From an uncultured Eubacteriales bacterium (GTDB lineage Bacteria > Bacillota > Clostridia > Christensenellales > Borkfalkiaceae), in NCBI GenBank assembly GCA_900548285.1, contig URKE01000018.1, forward strand, positions 1 to 33,898: a stretch of DNA of 33,898 nucleotides, read 5' to 3'. Below are positions 7,971 to 17,343 of this stretch, piece after piece. Both the position numbers and the translations under genes were made by a program. The first letter of the stretch is position 1. Every line of letters starts with the position of its first letter. Under the pieces are notes generated by a model. It did not search any database. It was given only the letters and a program-made list of their open reading frames with translations, and was not told the origin of the DNA.

Positions 7971-8693
7971 TTAAACAACTTCTCCGCCCGAAACGTTAAG
8001 AGTTATGCCCGTAACGAAATCGGCGTCGTCCGCAAGATATAAAACCGCTTTCGCCACGTCTTCGGGCAAACCGAATCTGCCGAGCGGGATATCTTCTCCG
8101 ATAAGTTCTCTGTCCTCTTCCGAAAAAGCGTTGTTCATCTTCGTGTCGATAAAACCCGGAGCGACGGCGTTTACGCGGATATTCGCCCCGGCGAACTCCT
8201 TGGCGAGCGCTTTCGTGAAACCGAGGACCGCGGACTTCGACGCGGAATAAACCGCCTCGCACGAACCTCCGGCCAAGCCCCACATAGACGAAACGTTGAT
8301 TATCGCCCCGCCTTTTTCGAGCATATGCGGCAAAACCGCTTTGACCGAAAGAAACACTCCTTTCATATTGACGGCAAAGATTTTGTCGTACTCCGCTTCC
8401 GTCACGTCGAGCAACGTTTTTATCGGAAGCGCGATTCCCGCGCAGTTAACGAGAACGTTTATCGCGCCGTTTGTTCCGCTATGTTTCGCGAACGATTCAA
8501 CCGCGCTATTCACGCCTTCCGCGTCCGTAACGTCGATTTTTATCGCCGCGCCGCCGATTTTTTCGGCTATTTTTTTCGCTTCCGCTTCGGAATTATTGTA
8601 TCCCACGCCGACAAAATAGCCCCTTTCGGCGAATTTTAAGCATATCGCCTCGCCTATTCCGCCCGCGCCGCCCGTCACAAGCACGCTCTTCAT
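7971..8693 (-). CDS. SDR-family 3-oxoacyl-ACP reductase-like (FabG-like)
   Basis: A 240-residue classical short-chain dehydrogenase. The N-terminal nucleotide motif is TGGAGGIGEAI, and the NCAG motif, the catalytic Ser in NVSSMWG and YSASK (Tyr, Lys) are all present. The C-terminal NVSGGEVV resembles FabG-type enzymes. The start at 8693 is chosen because AAGGAG sits six bases upstream and MKSVLVTGG begins the domain; an in-frame extension to 8747 adds only an implausible charged leader. It stands alone between the efp terminator and the dgt leader, away from the acpP/plsX genes, so the FabG role is likely but another ketoreductase substrate is possible. Confidence 0.85.
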   Translation of the reverse strand: MKSVLVTGGAGGIGEAICLKFAERGYFVGVGYNNSEAEAKKIAEKIGGAAIKIDVTDAEGVNSAVESFAKHSGTNGAINVLVNCAGIALPIKTLLDVTEAEYDKIFAVNMKGVFLSVKAVLPHMLEKGGAIINVSSMWGLAGGSCEAVYSASKSAVLGFTKALAKEFAGANIRVNAVAPGFIDTKMNNAFSEEDRELIGEDIPLGRFGLPEDVAKAVLYLADDADFVTGITLNVSGGEVV

Positions 8694-8753
8694 CTTAAAC
8701 TCCTTATCTCGCTCGCCGCCGGCGCGGTTTTCGCCGCCGACAAACAAAAAATG

Positions 8754-8759
8754 ATTATA
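8754..8759 (-). promoter_or_regulatory. Candidate -10 element for the fabG-like gene
   Basis: Minus-strand TATAAT just after the efp terminator and about 60 bases before the fabG-like start. No good -35 is seen at the usual distance, so only the position and the perfect hexamer support it. Confidence 0.35.
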
Positions 8760-8762
8760 CGC

Positions 8763-8805
8763 AAAAATCGGACGGCAAAAAAACGGATCTTTTGCTGCCG
8801 CCCGA
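8763..8805 (-). terminator. Rho-independent terminator after efp
   Basis: On the minus strand TCGGGCGGCA pairs with TGCCGTCCGA (ten pairs, one G-U). The loop contains complementary A and T runs, and TTTTT follows the stem. It begins about 30 bases after the efp stop and closes the pepP-efp transcript. Confidence 0.88.
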
Positions 8806-8834
8806 ATGGTTTAAATTCCGGATGAAATTTAAAA

Positions 8835-9395
8835 TTACTTCTTGACTCTTTCCATGTATTCGCCGGTACGAGTGTCAACCCTGATGGTTTCACCCTCGTT
8901 GACGAACATGGGAACCTGAATTTCAACGCCCGTTTCGAGTTTCGCTTTTTTGGTGGCGTTGGTCGCGGTGTTGCCGGCAACTCCGGGTTCGGATTCGGTT
9001 ACGAGAAGTTCGACGAAGTTTTCGCAATCGACGGAAAAGGCTTTACCCTTATAGAATTTAACGGTAACGGGATCGTTTTCCTTAATCCACTTCAAAGCCT
9101 CTTCGACCTGATCGTAAGTGAGCGGCTCCATATTGTATTCTTCGTCCATAAAGTAATAAAATTCGCCGTCGTTATACGAATACGTCATCTTCTTCGTTTC
9201 GATAATGGCGTTTTCGAATTTTTCGGTGGGGTTGAACGTTATCTGCAAAGTTTTGCCTTCGACAACGTTTTTAAGCGTGGTTCTGACGAACGCCGCGCCC
9301 TTACCGGGTTTAACGTGAAGAAAGTCCACAACGGTGTAAACCTTTCCCTCGTATTCGATCGTGACGCCTTTTCTTAAATCGCCTGCAAGTACCAT
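8835..9395 (-). CDS. efp: Translation elongation factor P
   Basis: A 186-residue EF-P, which relieves ribosome stalling at polyproline stretches. The KOW-like first domain has the loop HVKPGKGAAFVR. Lys32 at the PGKG tip corresponds to the residue modified in Bacillus EF-P, so modification is possible, but no modification gene is seen here. The C-terminal OB domains end in VDTRTGEYMERVKK, the usual EF-P signature. The start at 9395 is chosen because AAGGAG lies seven bases upstream and the protein begins MVLAGDLRKG; the in-frame extension overlaps pepP and is Arg-rich. It follows the M24 peptidase by 20 bases, the common Firmicutes order. Confidence 0.97.
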   Translation of the reverse strand: MVLAGDLRKGVTIEYEGKVYTVVDFLHVKPGKGAAFVRTTLKNVVEGKTLQITFNPTEKFENAIIETKKMTYSYNDGEFYYFMDEEYNMEPLTYDQVEEALKWIKENDPVTVKFYKGKAFSVDCENFVELLVTESEPGVAGNTATNATKKAKLETGVEIQVPMFVNEGETIRVDTRTGEYMERVKK

Positions 9396-9415
9396 AAATA
9401 ATCTCCTTAAACTTC

Positions 9416-10480
9416 TTATTTGTAAAGTTTTTCTCTTTTGATTTCGTCGCCGCCGAGAATTGTAAGCGACTTGTCGTCTTTCATAAACGTTTTGTATTTT
9501 CCGTTTTCGAGGTGACAACTATCCTCTATTCTTATGCCGAACTTACCGTCGAGATACACGCCCGGTTCGTTGGAAAAAACCATGTTGTTTTTAAGAGCGG
9601 CTTCGCCCTTCGGCGAAAGATACGGATATTCGTGAATATTCACGCCGATGCCGTGACCTAACGAGTGAGTGAAATATTTGCCGTAACCGAGCGAAGAGAG
9701 AACGTCTCTCGCGATTCCGTCGGCTTCCTTGCCCGTCATTCCTTCTTTGATTCCCTCAGCGGCTTTCATATGCGCGGTGAGAACGGCCAGATATGCTTTT
9801 TTGAACGATTCCGTCGGCTCGCCGTAGAACATGGTTCTCGTCATATCCGAACAATAACCTTTGTAAATGCAACCGAAATCCATAAGAACGCATTCGCCGT
9901 ATTTAAGTTTCGTATCGCCCGTTTCGTGATGAGGAACGGCGGCGTTTTTGCCGAACGCGACTATCGTATCGAACGACGTCCCGGACGCGCCTCTCTTTTT
10001 GAAATTATATTCGAGTTCGTTTGCGACCTGCCTTTCGGTTACGCCCTCTTTTATGAAAGGAAGTGTATCCAGCCACGCCTTTTCGGCGATATCGCAAGCC
10101 TTTTTGATATATTTTATCTCTTCTTCCGTCTTTACGGACATAAGGTCGCGGATTTCCGCCGACGCGTCCGTATAAGCGAAGCCCAGAGCCTTTAACGCCT
10201 CGAACCCGGCAAGAGTGACTACGCCGTAATCTATAGCGACGGTTTTATAACCCTTTTCTTCCGCAAGGCGCGTGAGAAAAGAATAATCCGCGCCGAGAAC
10301 GACTTCGATTCCCTTGGGTTTCAAAGCCTTTTCCGCCGCTTTGAGATATCTGTTATCGACGACGAAATAAGTTTTTTCCTTGGTTATAAGAACATATCCC
10401 GCCGTGCTGTGGAACCCGAGAAAATACATTCTCTGTTTTTCGTCCGTTATAAGGGCGACGTCATAGTTTTTAAAATTCAT
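9416..10480 (-). CDS. M24 aminopeptidase P-like (Xaa-Pro dipeptidase)
   Basis: A 354-residue protein with an N-terminal creatinase-like domain (about 1-120) and a C-terminal pita-bread metallopeptidase domain. Metal ligands are visible: DFGCIYKGYCSDMTRT (two Asp), HSLGHGIGVNIHE (His), SNEPGVYL (Glu) and IRIEDS (Glu). It should cleave the bond before proline in peptides in the cytoplasm. The start at 10480 is chosen because GAGG lies nearby and a strong promoter ends about 16 bases upstream. An in-frame TTG at 10531 would read through that promoter's -35. Its pairing with efp is conserved in Firmicutes and links proline-peptide turnover and proline translation only by neighbourhood. Confidence 0.93.
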   Translation of the reverse strand: MNFKNYDVALITDEKQRMYFLGFHSTAGYVLITKEKTYFVVDNRYLKAAEKALKPKGIEVVLGADYSFLTRLAEEKGYKTVAIDYGVVTLAGFEALKALGFAYTDASAEIRDLMSVKTEEEIKYIKKACDIAEKAWLDTLPFIKEGVTERQVANELEYNFKKRGASGTSFDTIVAFGKNAAVPHHETGDTKLKYGECVLMDFGCIYKGYCSDMTRTMFYGEPTESFKKAYLAVLTAHMKAAEGIKEGMTGKEADGIARDVLSSLGYGKYFTHSLGHGIGVNIHEYPYLSPKGEAALKNNMVFSNEPGVYLDGKFGIRIEDSCHLENGKYKTFMKDDKSLTILGGDEIKREKLYK

Positions 10481-10502
10481 ATCACGCCTCATTTGTTTAT
10501 TT

Positions 10503-10531
10503 ATTTTAACACTTTTATCCTTTTCAGTCAA
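10503..10531 (-). promoter_or_regulatory. Sigma-A promoter for pepP-efp
   Basis: Minus strand TTGACT, a 17-base spacer, then TAAAAT, with transcription expected near 10496. That gives a leader of about 16 bases. Near-consensus hexamers and exact spacing make this one of the two best promoters in the window. Confidence 0.82.
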
Positions 10532-10567
10532 TAATTTTTAATGCTTAAAGCGTCTTTTTTCTTGAAT

Positions 10568-11083
10568 TTAAGCGTTGTCCGCCGTATTTTTATCATTTTC
10601 CGCCGTTTTGTCGGCGTTTTCCGCCGCGCTTACTTCGCTTTCGCCCGGTTTTGCGGCGTTTACCTTTTGCGACGGCACGTAACGATAACTCATTTTTTTG
10701 AGGTTTTCCGCGTTGATTCTGTCTATTTCCGCCTTATATCTCTCTGCTTTTCTGAGTTGAGCGGGCTTGATTACCAAGTGCCACAAAACATAAAAAACAA
10801 CCAGAGCGCCGAAAATCGACGTGTAAACGATGAATTTCGTTGTGCTGTAAGGCGTTTCGGTGTTTCTTAAAACGATGAACGAAAGCAAAATCACGGCGTA
10901 GGCAAGCGAAAGAAAAATCAACGTTATGAGGAGCGAAGTGGAAAGCGCCTTGCACATATCCGTAATTTTGGGAATCTGCGAAGCGTAATAATTCTGCTCG
11001 CCCATTTCTTTCTTTTTTCTCTCTTCCTTCGCGCTGAATTTTGCCGTGGTTTGCTTCTTTTTGTTATATTCGTCTCTTATCAT
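10568..11083 (-). CDS. Small membrane protein of unknown function
   Basis: 171 residues, not recognised. Residues 1-40 are Lys/Glu-rich and soluble. Two transmembrane helices follow (about 48-71 and 84-105), then an amphipathic Lys/Glu/Arg segment. The low-complexity tail is rich in Ala, Glu, Asn and Asp. The layout predicts a membrane hairpin with both ends in the cytoplasm. The ATG overlaps the uvrA stop by four bases (ATGA), so it is translationally coupled to uvrA as the last gene of the uvrBA unit. Downstream, a seven-pair AT-rich stem starts at the stop codon but lacks a T-run. Confidence 0.75.
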   Translation of the reverse strand: MIRDEYNKKKQTTAKFSAKEERKKKEMGEQNYYASQIPKITDMCKALSTSLLITLIFLSLAYAVILLSFIVLRNTETPYSTTKFIVYTSIFGALVVFYVLWHLVIKPAQLRKAERYKAEIDRINAENLKKMSYRYVPSQKVNAAKPGESEVSAAENADKTAENDKNTADNA

Positions 11084-13908
11084 TCGTTTCTCCCCCGGAG
11101 CATCTTTTTAAGGAACTGCCCCGTATAACTTTTTTCGTTTTCGGCAACTTCTTCCGGACTGCCCTCCGCGATGACCGTTCCGCCGCCGTCGCCGCCCTCG
11201 GGACCTAAATCCACGATATAATCGGCGACTTTTATCACGTCGAGATTATGCTCGATTACTATTATCGTATTGCCCGAATCGCGGAGTCTGTTCAGAATAC
11301 CGATCAGTTTGTCCACGTCGTAACTGTGAAGCCCGGTTGTGGGCTCGTCGAGAATATAAAGCGTTCTGCCCGTGGAGCGTTTGGCGAGTTCGGTTGCGAG
11401 TTTAACCCTCTGCGCCTCGCCGCCTGAAAGCGTCGTTGCCGGCTGACCGAGTTTTATATACCCGAGCCCTACGTCCTGCAACGTTTTGATTTTCGAGTAA
11501 ATCCTCGGGATATTACTGAAATATTCCACCGCCTCGTCCACAGTCATATCGAGAACGTCGGCGATATTTTTGCCCTTGAATTTAACTTCGAGAGTTTCGT
11601 GGTTATATCTCTTGCCTTTGCACTGCTCGCACGGAACGAAAACGTCCGGCAGGAAGTGCATTTCGATTTTGATAATTCCGTCGCCCTGACATTTTTCGCA
11701 TCTGCCTCCGGCGACGTTGAACGAGAATCTGCCCGCCTTATAACCCCTTTCCTTAGCGTCGTTGGACGCGGCGAAAAGTTCCCTGATATAGGTGAACGCG
11801 CCCGTGTAAGTGGCGGCGTTCGACCTCGGCGTCCGACCTATCGGCGACTGGTCGATTGCGATGACTTTATCGAAATACTCTATACCCTCGATTTTGTCGC
11901 AATCGCCGTAACGAATCTTCGAGCCGTTGAGTTCGTTGGACGTTATCGGCAACAGAACTTCGTTTACGAGCGAACTCTTACCGCTGCCCGAAACGCCCGT
12001 GACCGCCGTGAATAACCCGACGGGGAATTTCACGTTGACGTTTTTAAGGTTGTTCTGCCTTGCGCCGAAAACTTCGAGCCACCTGCCGTCGGGCTGTTTT
12101 CTTACAAGCGGAATTTCGATTTTCCGTCTGCCGGAAAGATAATCGCCCGTTATCGACCTCGGCTCTTTGCAGATATCTTCGACGCTCCCCGCCGCGACCA
12201 CTTCGCCGCCGTGAACGCCCGCCTTCGGACCTATATCGACGATATAATCCGCCGCCCGCATAGTGTCCTCGTCGTGCTCGACGACTATTACGGTATTCCC
12301 GAGGTCGCGAAGCCTTTCAAGTGTTTTTATGAGTTTTTCGTTATCTCGCTGGTGCAGACCTATGCTCGGCTCGTCGAGAATATACAACACGCCCGTTAAG
12401 CCGCTTCCGATCTGCGTTGCGAGCCTTATCCGCTGCGCCTCGCCGCCCGAAAGGGTTCCCGCGCTTCTCGAAAGGGTAAGATATCCGAGCCCTACGTCCG
12501 TAAGAAATTTAAGGCGCGCTTTTATCTCCTTTACTATCGGCGCGGCGATTATGCTCTCCGTTTCCGAAAGGACGAGTTCGTCGATGAAAGCGGAGATTTT
12601 TACGACCGGCAAATCGCAAAGCCGAGCGATGTTAAGGCTGCCCACCGTTACGGCGAGCGCTTCCTTTTTAAGCCTTAACCCGTGACACTCGGAACACGGC
12701 GAGTTTACCATATACTTCTCTATTTCGCTCTTGGTGTAATCGCTCGTGGTTTCTCTGTATCTTCTGGCGAGATTGTTTATCACGCCCTCGTAAGCCGATT
12801 CGTAACTGCCGCTGAACGTCCGCGACGAATAAGTCGTCCTTATTTTCTCGCCGTTCGTGCCGTATAAAAGAATATTCACGATATCCTGCGGCAAGTCTTT
12901 GACGGGAATGTCGAGGCTGAATCCGTAATGCTTTGAAAGCGCGCGGAAATACATTTCCGTCATTCTGCCCGTGTCGAGATTCCAGCCCGTGACCGTCATC
13001 GCGCCCTCGCGGAGAGATCTGTTCGGATCGCCGATGACGAGTTTTTCGTCTATTCTCTGCGTGTAACCCAGACCTTTACACTCCGGACACGCGCCGAACG
13101 GATTGTTGAACGAGAACAATCTCGGTTCTATTTCTTCTATGGAGATTCCGCAATCGGGGCAACTGTAATTAGTGGAATACAGCGTGGTTACGCCGTCGCT
13201 TTCGATTGCGACAAGCCCTTCGGCGAGCCTGAGAGCCGTTTCCAGACTGTCCGTAAGGCGTTTTCTCATTCCGTCCTTGACGATAAGCCTGTCCACGACG
13301 ACGGAAATGTTGTGTTTTATGTTTTTTTCGAGTTTGATCTCTTCCGACAAATCGAAAACGGAGCCGTCGATTTCTATTCTCGCGTAACCGCTTTTACGGT
13401 AACTTTCGATCTGTTTGGAATATTCGCCCTTTCTGCCGCGGACGACGGGAGCGTTGACGAGAATTTTCTTCCCCTCGCCCATAGCCATGACTTTTTCCGC
13501 AATCGAATCGACCGTGGTTCTCTCGATTACTCTGCCGCACTTGGGGCAATGCGGAACGCCTACGCGAGCGTATAAAAGTCTTAAATAGTCGTAAATTTCC
13601 GTAACCGTTCCCACCGTGGAACGCGGATTGTTTGAAGTGGTTTTCTGGTCTATGGAAATAGCAGGGGACAATCCCTCGATGCTTTCCACGTCCGGTTTTT
13701 CCATTTGCCCGAGGAACATTCTCGCGTAACTCGAAAGGCTTTCCATATACTTTCTCTGCCCTTCGGCGAAAATGGTGTCGAACGCCAGCGTTGATTTTCC
13801 GCTGCCGGACAACCCCGTGAAAACCACGAGTTTATCTCTCGGTATGTCGAGGCTGATGTTTTTAAGGTTGTTTTCCTTTGCCCCTTTTATTCTGATGTAA
13901 TTCAACAT
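11080..13908 (-). CDS. uvrA: Excinuclease ABC subunit A
   Basis: A 942-residue full-length UvrA, the damage-sensing ATPase of nucleotide excision repair. Two ABC-type ATPase modules are complete: Walker A GLSGSGKSTLAF near the N-terminus and GVSGSGKSSLVNEV in the second half. Signature sequences are LSGGEAQRIRLATQIGSG and LSGGEAQRVKLATELAKR, and Walker B sequences are LYILDEPSIGLH and LYILDEPTTGLH. Zinc modules are visible as CPDCG/CPECKG and CEKCQGDG/CEQCKGKR. It begins 21 bases after the uvrB stop and overlaps the downstream membrane gene. No LexA-type box was recognised, though none is expected at this internal position. Confidence 0.98.
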   Translation of the reverse strand: MLNYIRIKGAKENNLKNISLDIPRDKLVVFTGLSGSGKSTLAFDTIFAEGQRKYMESLSSYARMFLGQMEKPDVESIEGLSPAISIDQKTTSNNPRSTVGTVTEIYDYLRLLYARVGVPHCPKCGRVIERTTVDSIAEKVMAMGEGKKILVNAPVVRGRKGEYSKQIESYRKSGYARIEIDGSVFDLSEEIKLEKNIKHNISVVVDRLIVKDGMRKRLTDSLETALRLAEGLVAIESDGVTTLYSTNYSCPDCGISIEEIEPRLFSFNNPFGACPECKGLGYTQRIDEKLVIGDPNRSLREGAMTVTGWNLDTGRMTEMYFRALSKHYGFSLDIPVKDLPQDIVNILLYGTNGEKIRTTYSSRTFSGSYESAYEGVINNLARRYRETTSDYTKSEIEKYMVNSPCSECHGLRLKKEALAVTVGSLNIARLCDLPVVKISAFIDELVLSETESIIAAPIVKEIKARLKFLTDVGLGYLTLSRSAGTLSGGEAQRIRLATQIGSGLTGVLYILDEPSIGLHQRDNEKLIKTLERLRDLGNTVIVVEHDEDTMRAADYIVDIGPKAGVHGGEVVAAGSVEDICKEPRSITGDYLSGRRKIEIPLVRKQPDGRWLEVFGARQNNLKNVNVKFPVGLFTAVTGVSGSGKSSLVNEVLLPITSNELNGSKIRYGDCDKIEGIEYFDKVIAIDQSPIGRTPRSNAATYTGAFTYIRELFAASNDAKERGYKAGRFSFNVAGGRCEKCQGDGIIKIEMHFLPDVFVPCEQCKGKRYNHETLEVKFKGKNIADVLDMTVDEAVEYFSNIPRIYSKIKTLQDVGLGYIKLGQPATTLSGGEAQRVKLATELAKRSTGRTLYILDEPTTGLHSYDVDKLIGILNRLRDSGNTIIVIEHNLDVIKVADYIVDLGPEGGDGGGTVIAEGSPEEVAENEKSYTGQFLKKMLRGRNE

Positions 13909-13929
13909 ATGCTCTGTCGCTTTTTAACG

Positions 13930-15900
<1,971 letters not shown>

Positions 15901-15902
15901 CG

Positions 15903-16256
15903 TTAAAACAAACCGTAAAGAATCCTCGTGACGATAAACGCCGTTACCGAACCGAGGACGGCAAGCAATATTTTTATCGCTATTCCGTTGACGAATTCGC
16001 GTTTTTCACGCTTGTAGCACAACAATTTGTGCCGGGGAACGACGCAGAGCGTTTCCTCGCCGCCGTTTAAACATCTTATAAGGTCGAAATAACCGTCGAG
16101 CGAAAGCGAATTGAGCGTTTTTCTCAGTTTTGGCAAGTCCTTTTTATCCATTTTGCAGGCGGATAACAGACTCTTTTCGGGAATGAGAAAACTCTCCTTT
16201 TCCGCGCCCGCCGCGATGACGGCTCTGACGACTTTTCTTTCCGTTCTCGTCAGCAT
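15903..16256 (-). CDS. Winged-helix-like protein with C-terminal membrane helix (paralogue B)
   Basis: 117 residues, family not recognised. Residues 1-80 are helical then beta-rich and could be a winged-helix fold. Residues about 90-114 form one transmembrane helix near the C-terminus. It aligns along its length with the upstream neighbour: LIPEKSLLSAC here against LFPKKKLLGAC there, then LNSLSLDGYFD against IDSLAAAGYLD, then a strand ending VVPRHKLL against LLKPLGKSL. The two are therefore tandem paralogues. The ATG overlaps the neighbour's stop by seven bases and the stop is two bases before uvrB, so all are co-translated. Tail-anchored membrane placement is inferred. Confidence 0.72.
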   Translation of the reverse strand: MLTRTERKVVRAVIAAGAEKESFLIPEKSLLSACKMDKKDLPKLRKTLNSLSLDGYFDLIRCLNGGEETLCVVPRHKLLCYKREKREFVNGIAIKILLAVLGSVTAFIVTRILYGLF

Positions 16257-16624
16257 AGCAAGGCAAACACCGCCATTCCCGCAAGCGCGCCCGAAAATCC
16301 GCCAAGAAACGCTATTATAAACCGTAAAAATTCGCTCATCGTTCCGCCGTCCGTAACGGATATAACTTCCTGCGGAGCAGGTTTTTCGTCCCGGCTTGCA
16401 GTAAGGCTTTTGCCGAGCGGCTTTAACAGCACGACGTCGTTATCCGCGTACTTTTTGTCGAGATAACCCGCCGCCGCGAGCGAATCGATATAAACGTTTA
16501 ATTCTTCTTCCGTAACAGTTTCGCCGCCGCACGCGCCGAGGAGTTTTTTCTTGGGAAACAACACGTATTTCCCCTTGCACTCCTCTCTTATACGCGACAG
16601 CAAATTATACAGATTATCTTCCAA
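16250..16624 (-). CDS. Winged-helix-like protein with C-terminal membrane helix (paralogue A), probable TTG start
   Basis: About 124 residues from a TTG at 16624, family not recognised. An ATG at 16675 in the same frame would overlap the preceding gene by 62 bases. I prefer the TTG because it overlaps by only 11 bases and GGGAG lies four bases upstream. It also places the conserved LFPKKKLLGAC motif at nearly the same distance from the start as in paralogue B. The N-terminal domain looks like helix, helix, then a beta wing. A linker containing KPAPQE leads to a C-terminal transmembrane helix (FIIAFLGGFSGALAGMAVFA). Overlaps on both sides indicate translational coupling. Confidence 0.65.
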   Translation of the reverse strand: MEDNLYNLLSRIREECKGKYVLFPKKKLLGACGGETVTEEELNVYIDSLAAAGYLDKKYADNDVVLLKPLGKSLTASRDEKPAPQEVISVTDGGTMSEFLRFIIAFLGGFSGALAGMAVFALLC

Positions 16625-17255
16625 ACCACTCCCGAGCAAACGCTCTTGCCAGCCCTTGCCGACCGTCTTGCTCAATTTGCTTTAAATAAGCTATAATCGC
16701 CGAGCCGGACACCGCGAAAATAAACGCGAGAGAAAGAGCGATGCAGACTATCGACAAGACGATCGCCCATTTCAGCGGCTCGGACTTATGAACGCGATAT
16801 CTCGCCGAGCCCATAACGAGCGCGAGTATTCCGAAAACTATCCCCGCGCCGTAAAACACGGAAAACATAAGCCCGAAAAGCGCGAGAATAAGCGGCATTC
16901 TGTTGAATTTTCTCTTTGCCAGATATTCGCCGTATTCCGCAGTGAAAGCCGCGTCCTCTTCGGCGCGGAACGTCCCGTCGTTTGCGGGTTGTTCCGCGCG
17001 GTTTTCCGCGAGAAATACGCTCGCCGGATCGTTCTTACGGGAATTGTCCGCAGAAATCGCCGTCGGGATTTCGAGTTGTTCCGTTCCGTCCGGCGTTCCG
17101 GATTCTTCCGTCGCTTCCGGCTGTTCCGTTTTCTCGTTATCCGCGGGAACTTCTATTTTCGGAATATCCTTCATTTCGTCCATTTCGAGTTGTTCCGCGT
17201 TATCGTTATCGGCGGAATCGACCTCGCTGAATTTATTTTGTTCCAAATCGTTCAT
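16614..17255 (-). CDS. Two-helix membrane protein with acidic disordered N-terminus (DUF4190-like)
   Basis: 213 residues. Residues 1-100 are rich in Glu, Asp, Asn, Ser and Thr with repeats of EQ-L/P-E type, and are probably disordered and cytoplasmic. Two hydrophobic helices follow (about 118-145 and 155-190), separated by a short basic turn with ARYRVHKSE. The pattern of a small helical hairpin with GIVFGILALVMG resembles DUF4190-like membrane domains, but I cannot confirm the family. It is the first gene of the transcript leading to uvrB, with promoter-like sequence 25-50 bases upstream and a weak SD (AAGG). Function is unknown. Confidence 0.7.
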   Translation of the reverse strand: MNDLEQNKFSEVDSADNDNAEQLEMDEMKDIPKIEVPADNEKTEQPEATEESGTPDGTEQLEIPTAISADNSRKNDPASVFLAENRAEQPANDGTFRAEEDAAFTAEYGEYLAKRKFNRMPLILALFGLMFSVFYGAGIVFGILALVMGSARYRVHKSEPLKWAIVLSIVCIALSLAFIFAVSGSAIIAYLKQIEQDGRQGLARAFAREWFGR

Positions 17256-17276
17256 ATTTAAACCTTATTTTATATT

Positions 17277-17304
17277 GCGATTATATCGCAAACGTATTAT
17301 ATCA
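17277..17304 (-). promoter_or_regulatory. Promoter region with palindrome before the membrane-uvrBA operon
   Basis: On the minus strand TGATATAAT (17304-17296) is an extended -10. A second TATAAT (17285-17280) lies inside the perfect inverted repeat GCGATATAATCGC (17277-17289). Neither has a good -35. The palindrome covering a -10 is a plausible operator. The start codon is about 25 bases further on. Confidence 0.5.
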
Positions 17305-17343
17305 CAAAAGCGATAAAATATCTACTGTTTTATTATCGGCTTA

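Noticed and set aside
9396..9518. N-terminal extension of EF-P
   Set aside because: It overlaps pepP, is Arg-rich and lacks an SD; the ATG at 9395 has AAGGAG and gives a normal EF-P.
10481..10531. N-terminal extension of the M24 peptidase from a TTG
   Set aside because: The TTG is part of a near-consensus promoter -35, so it cannot be in the mRNA from that promoter.
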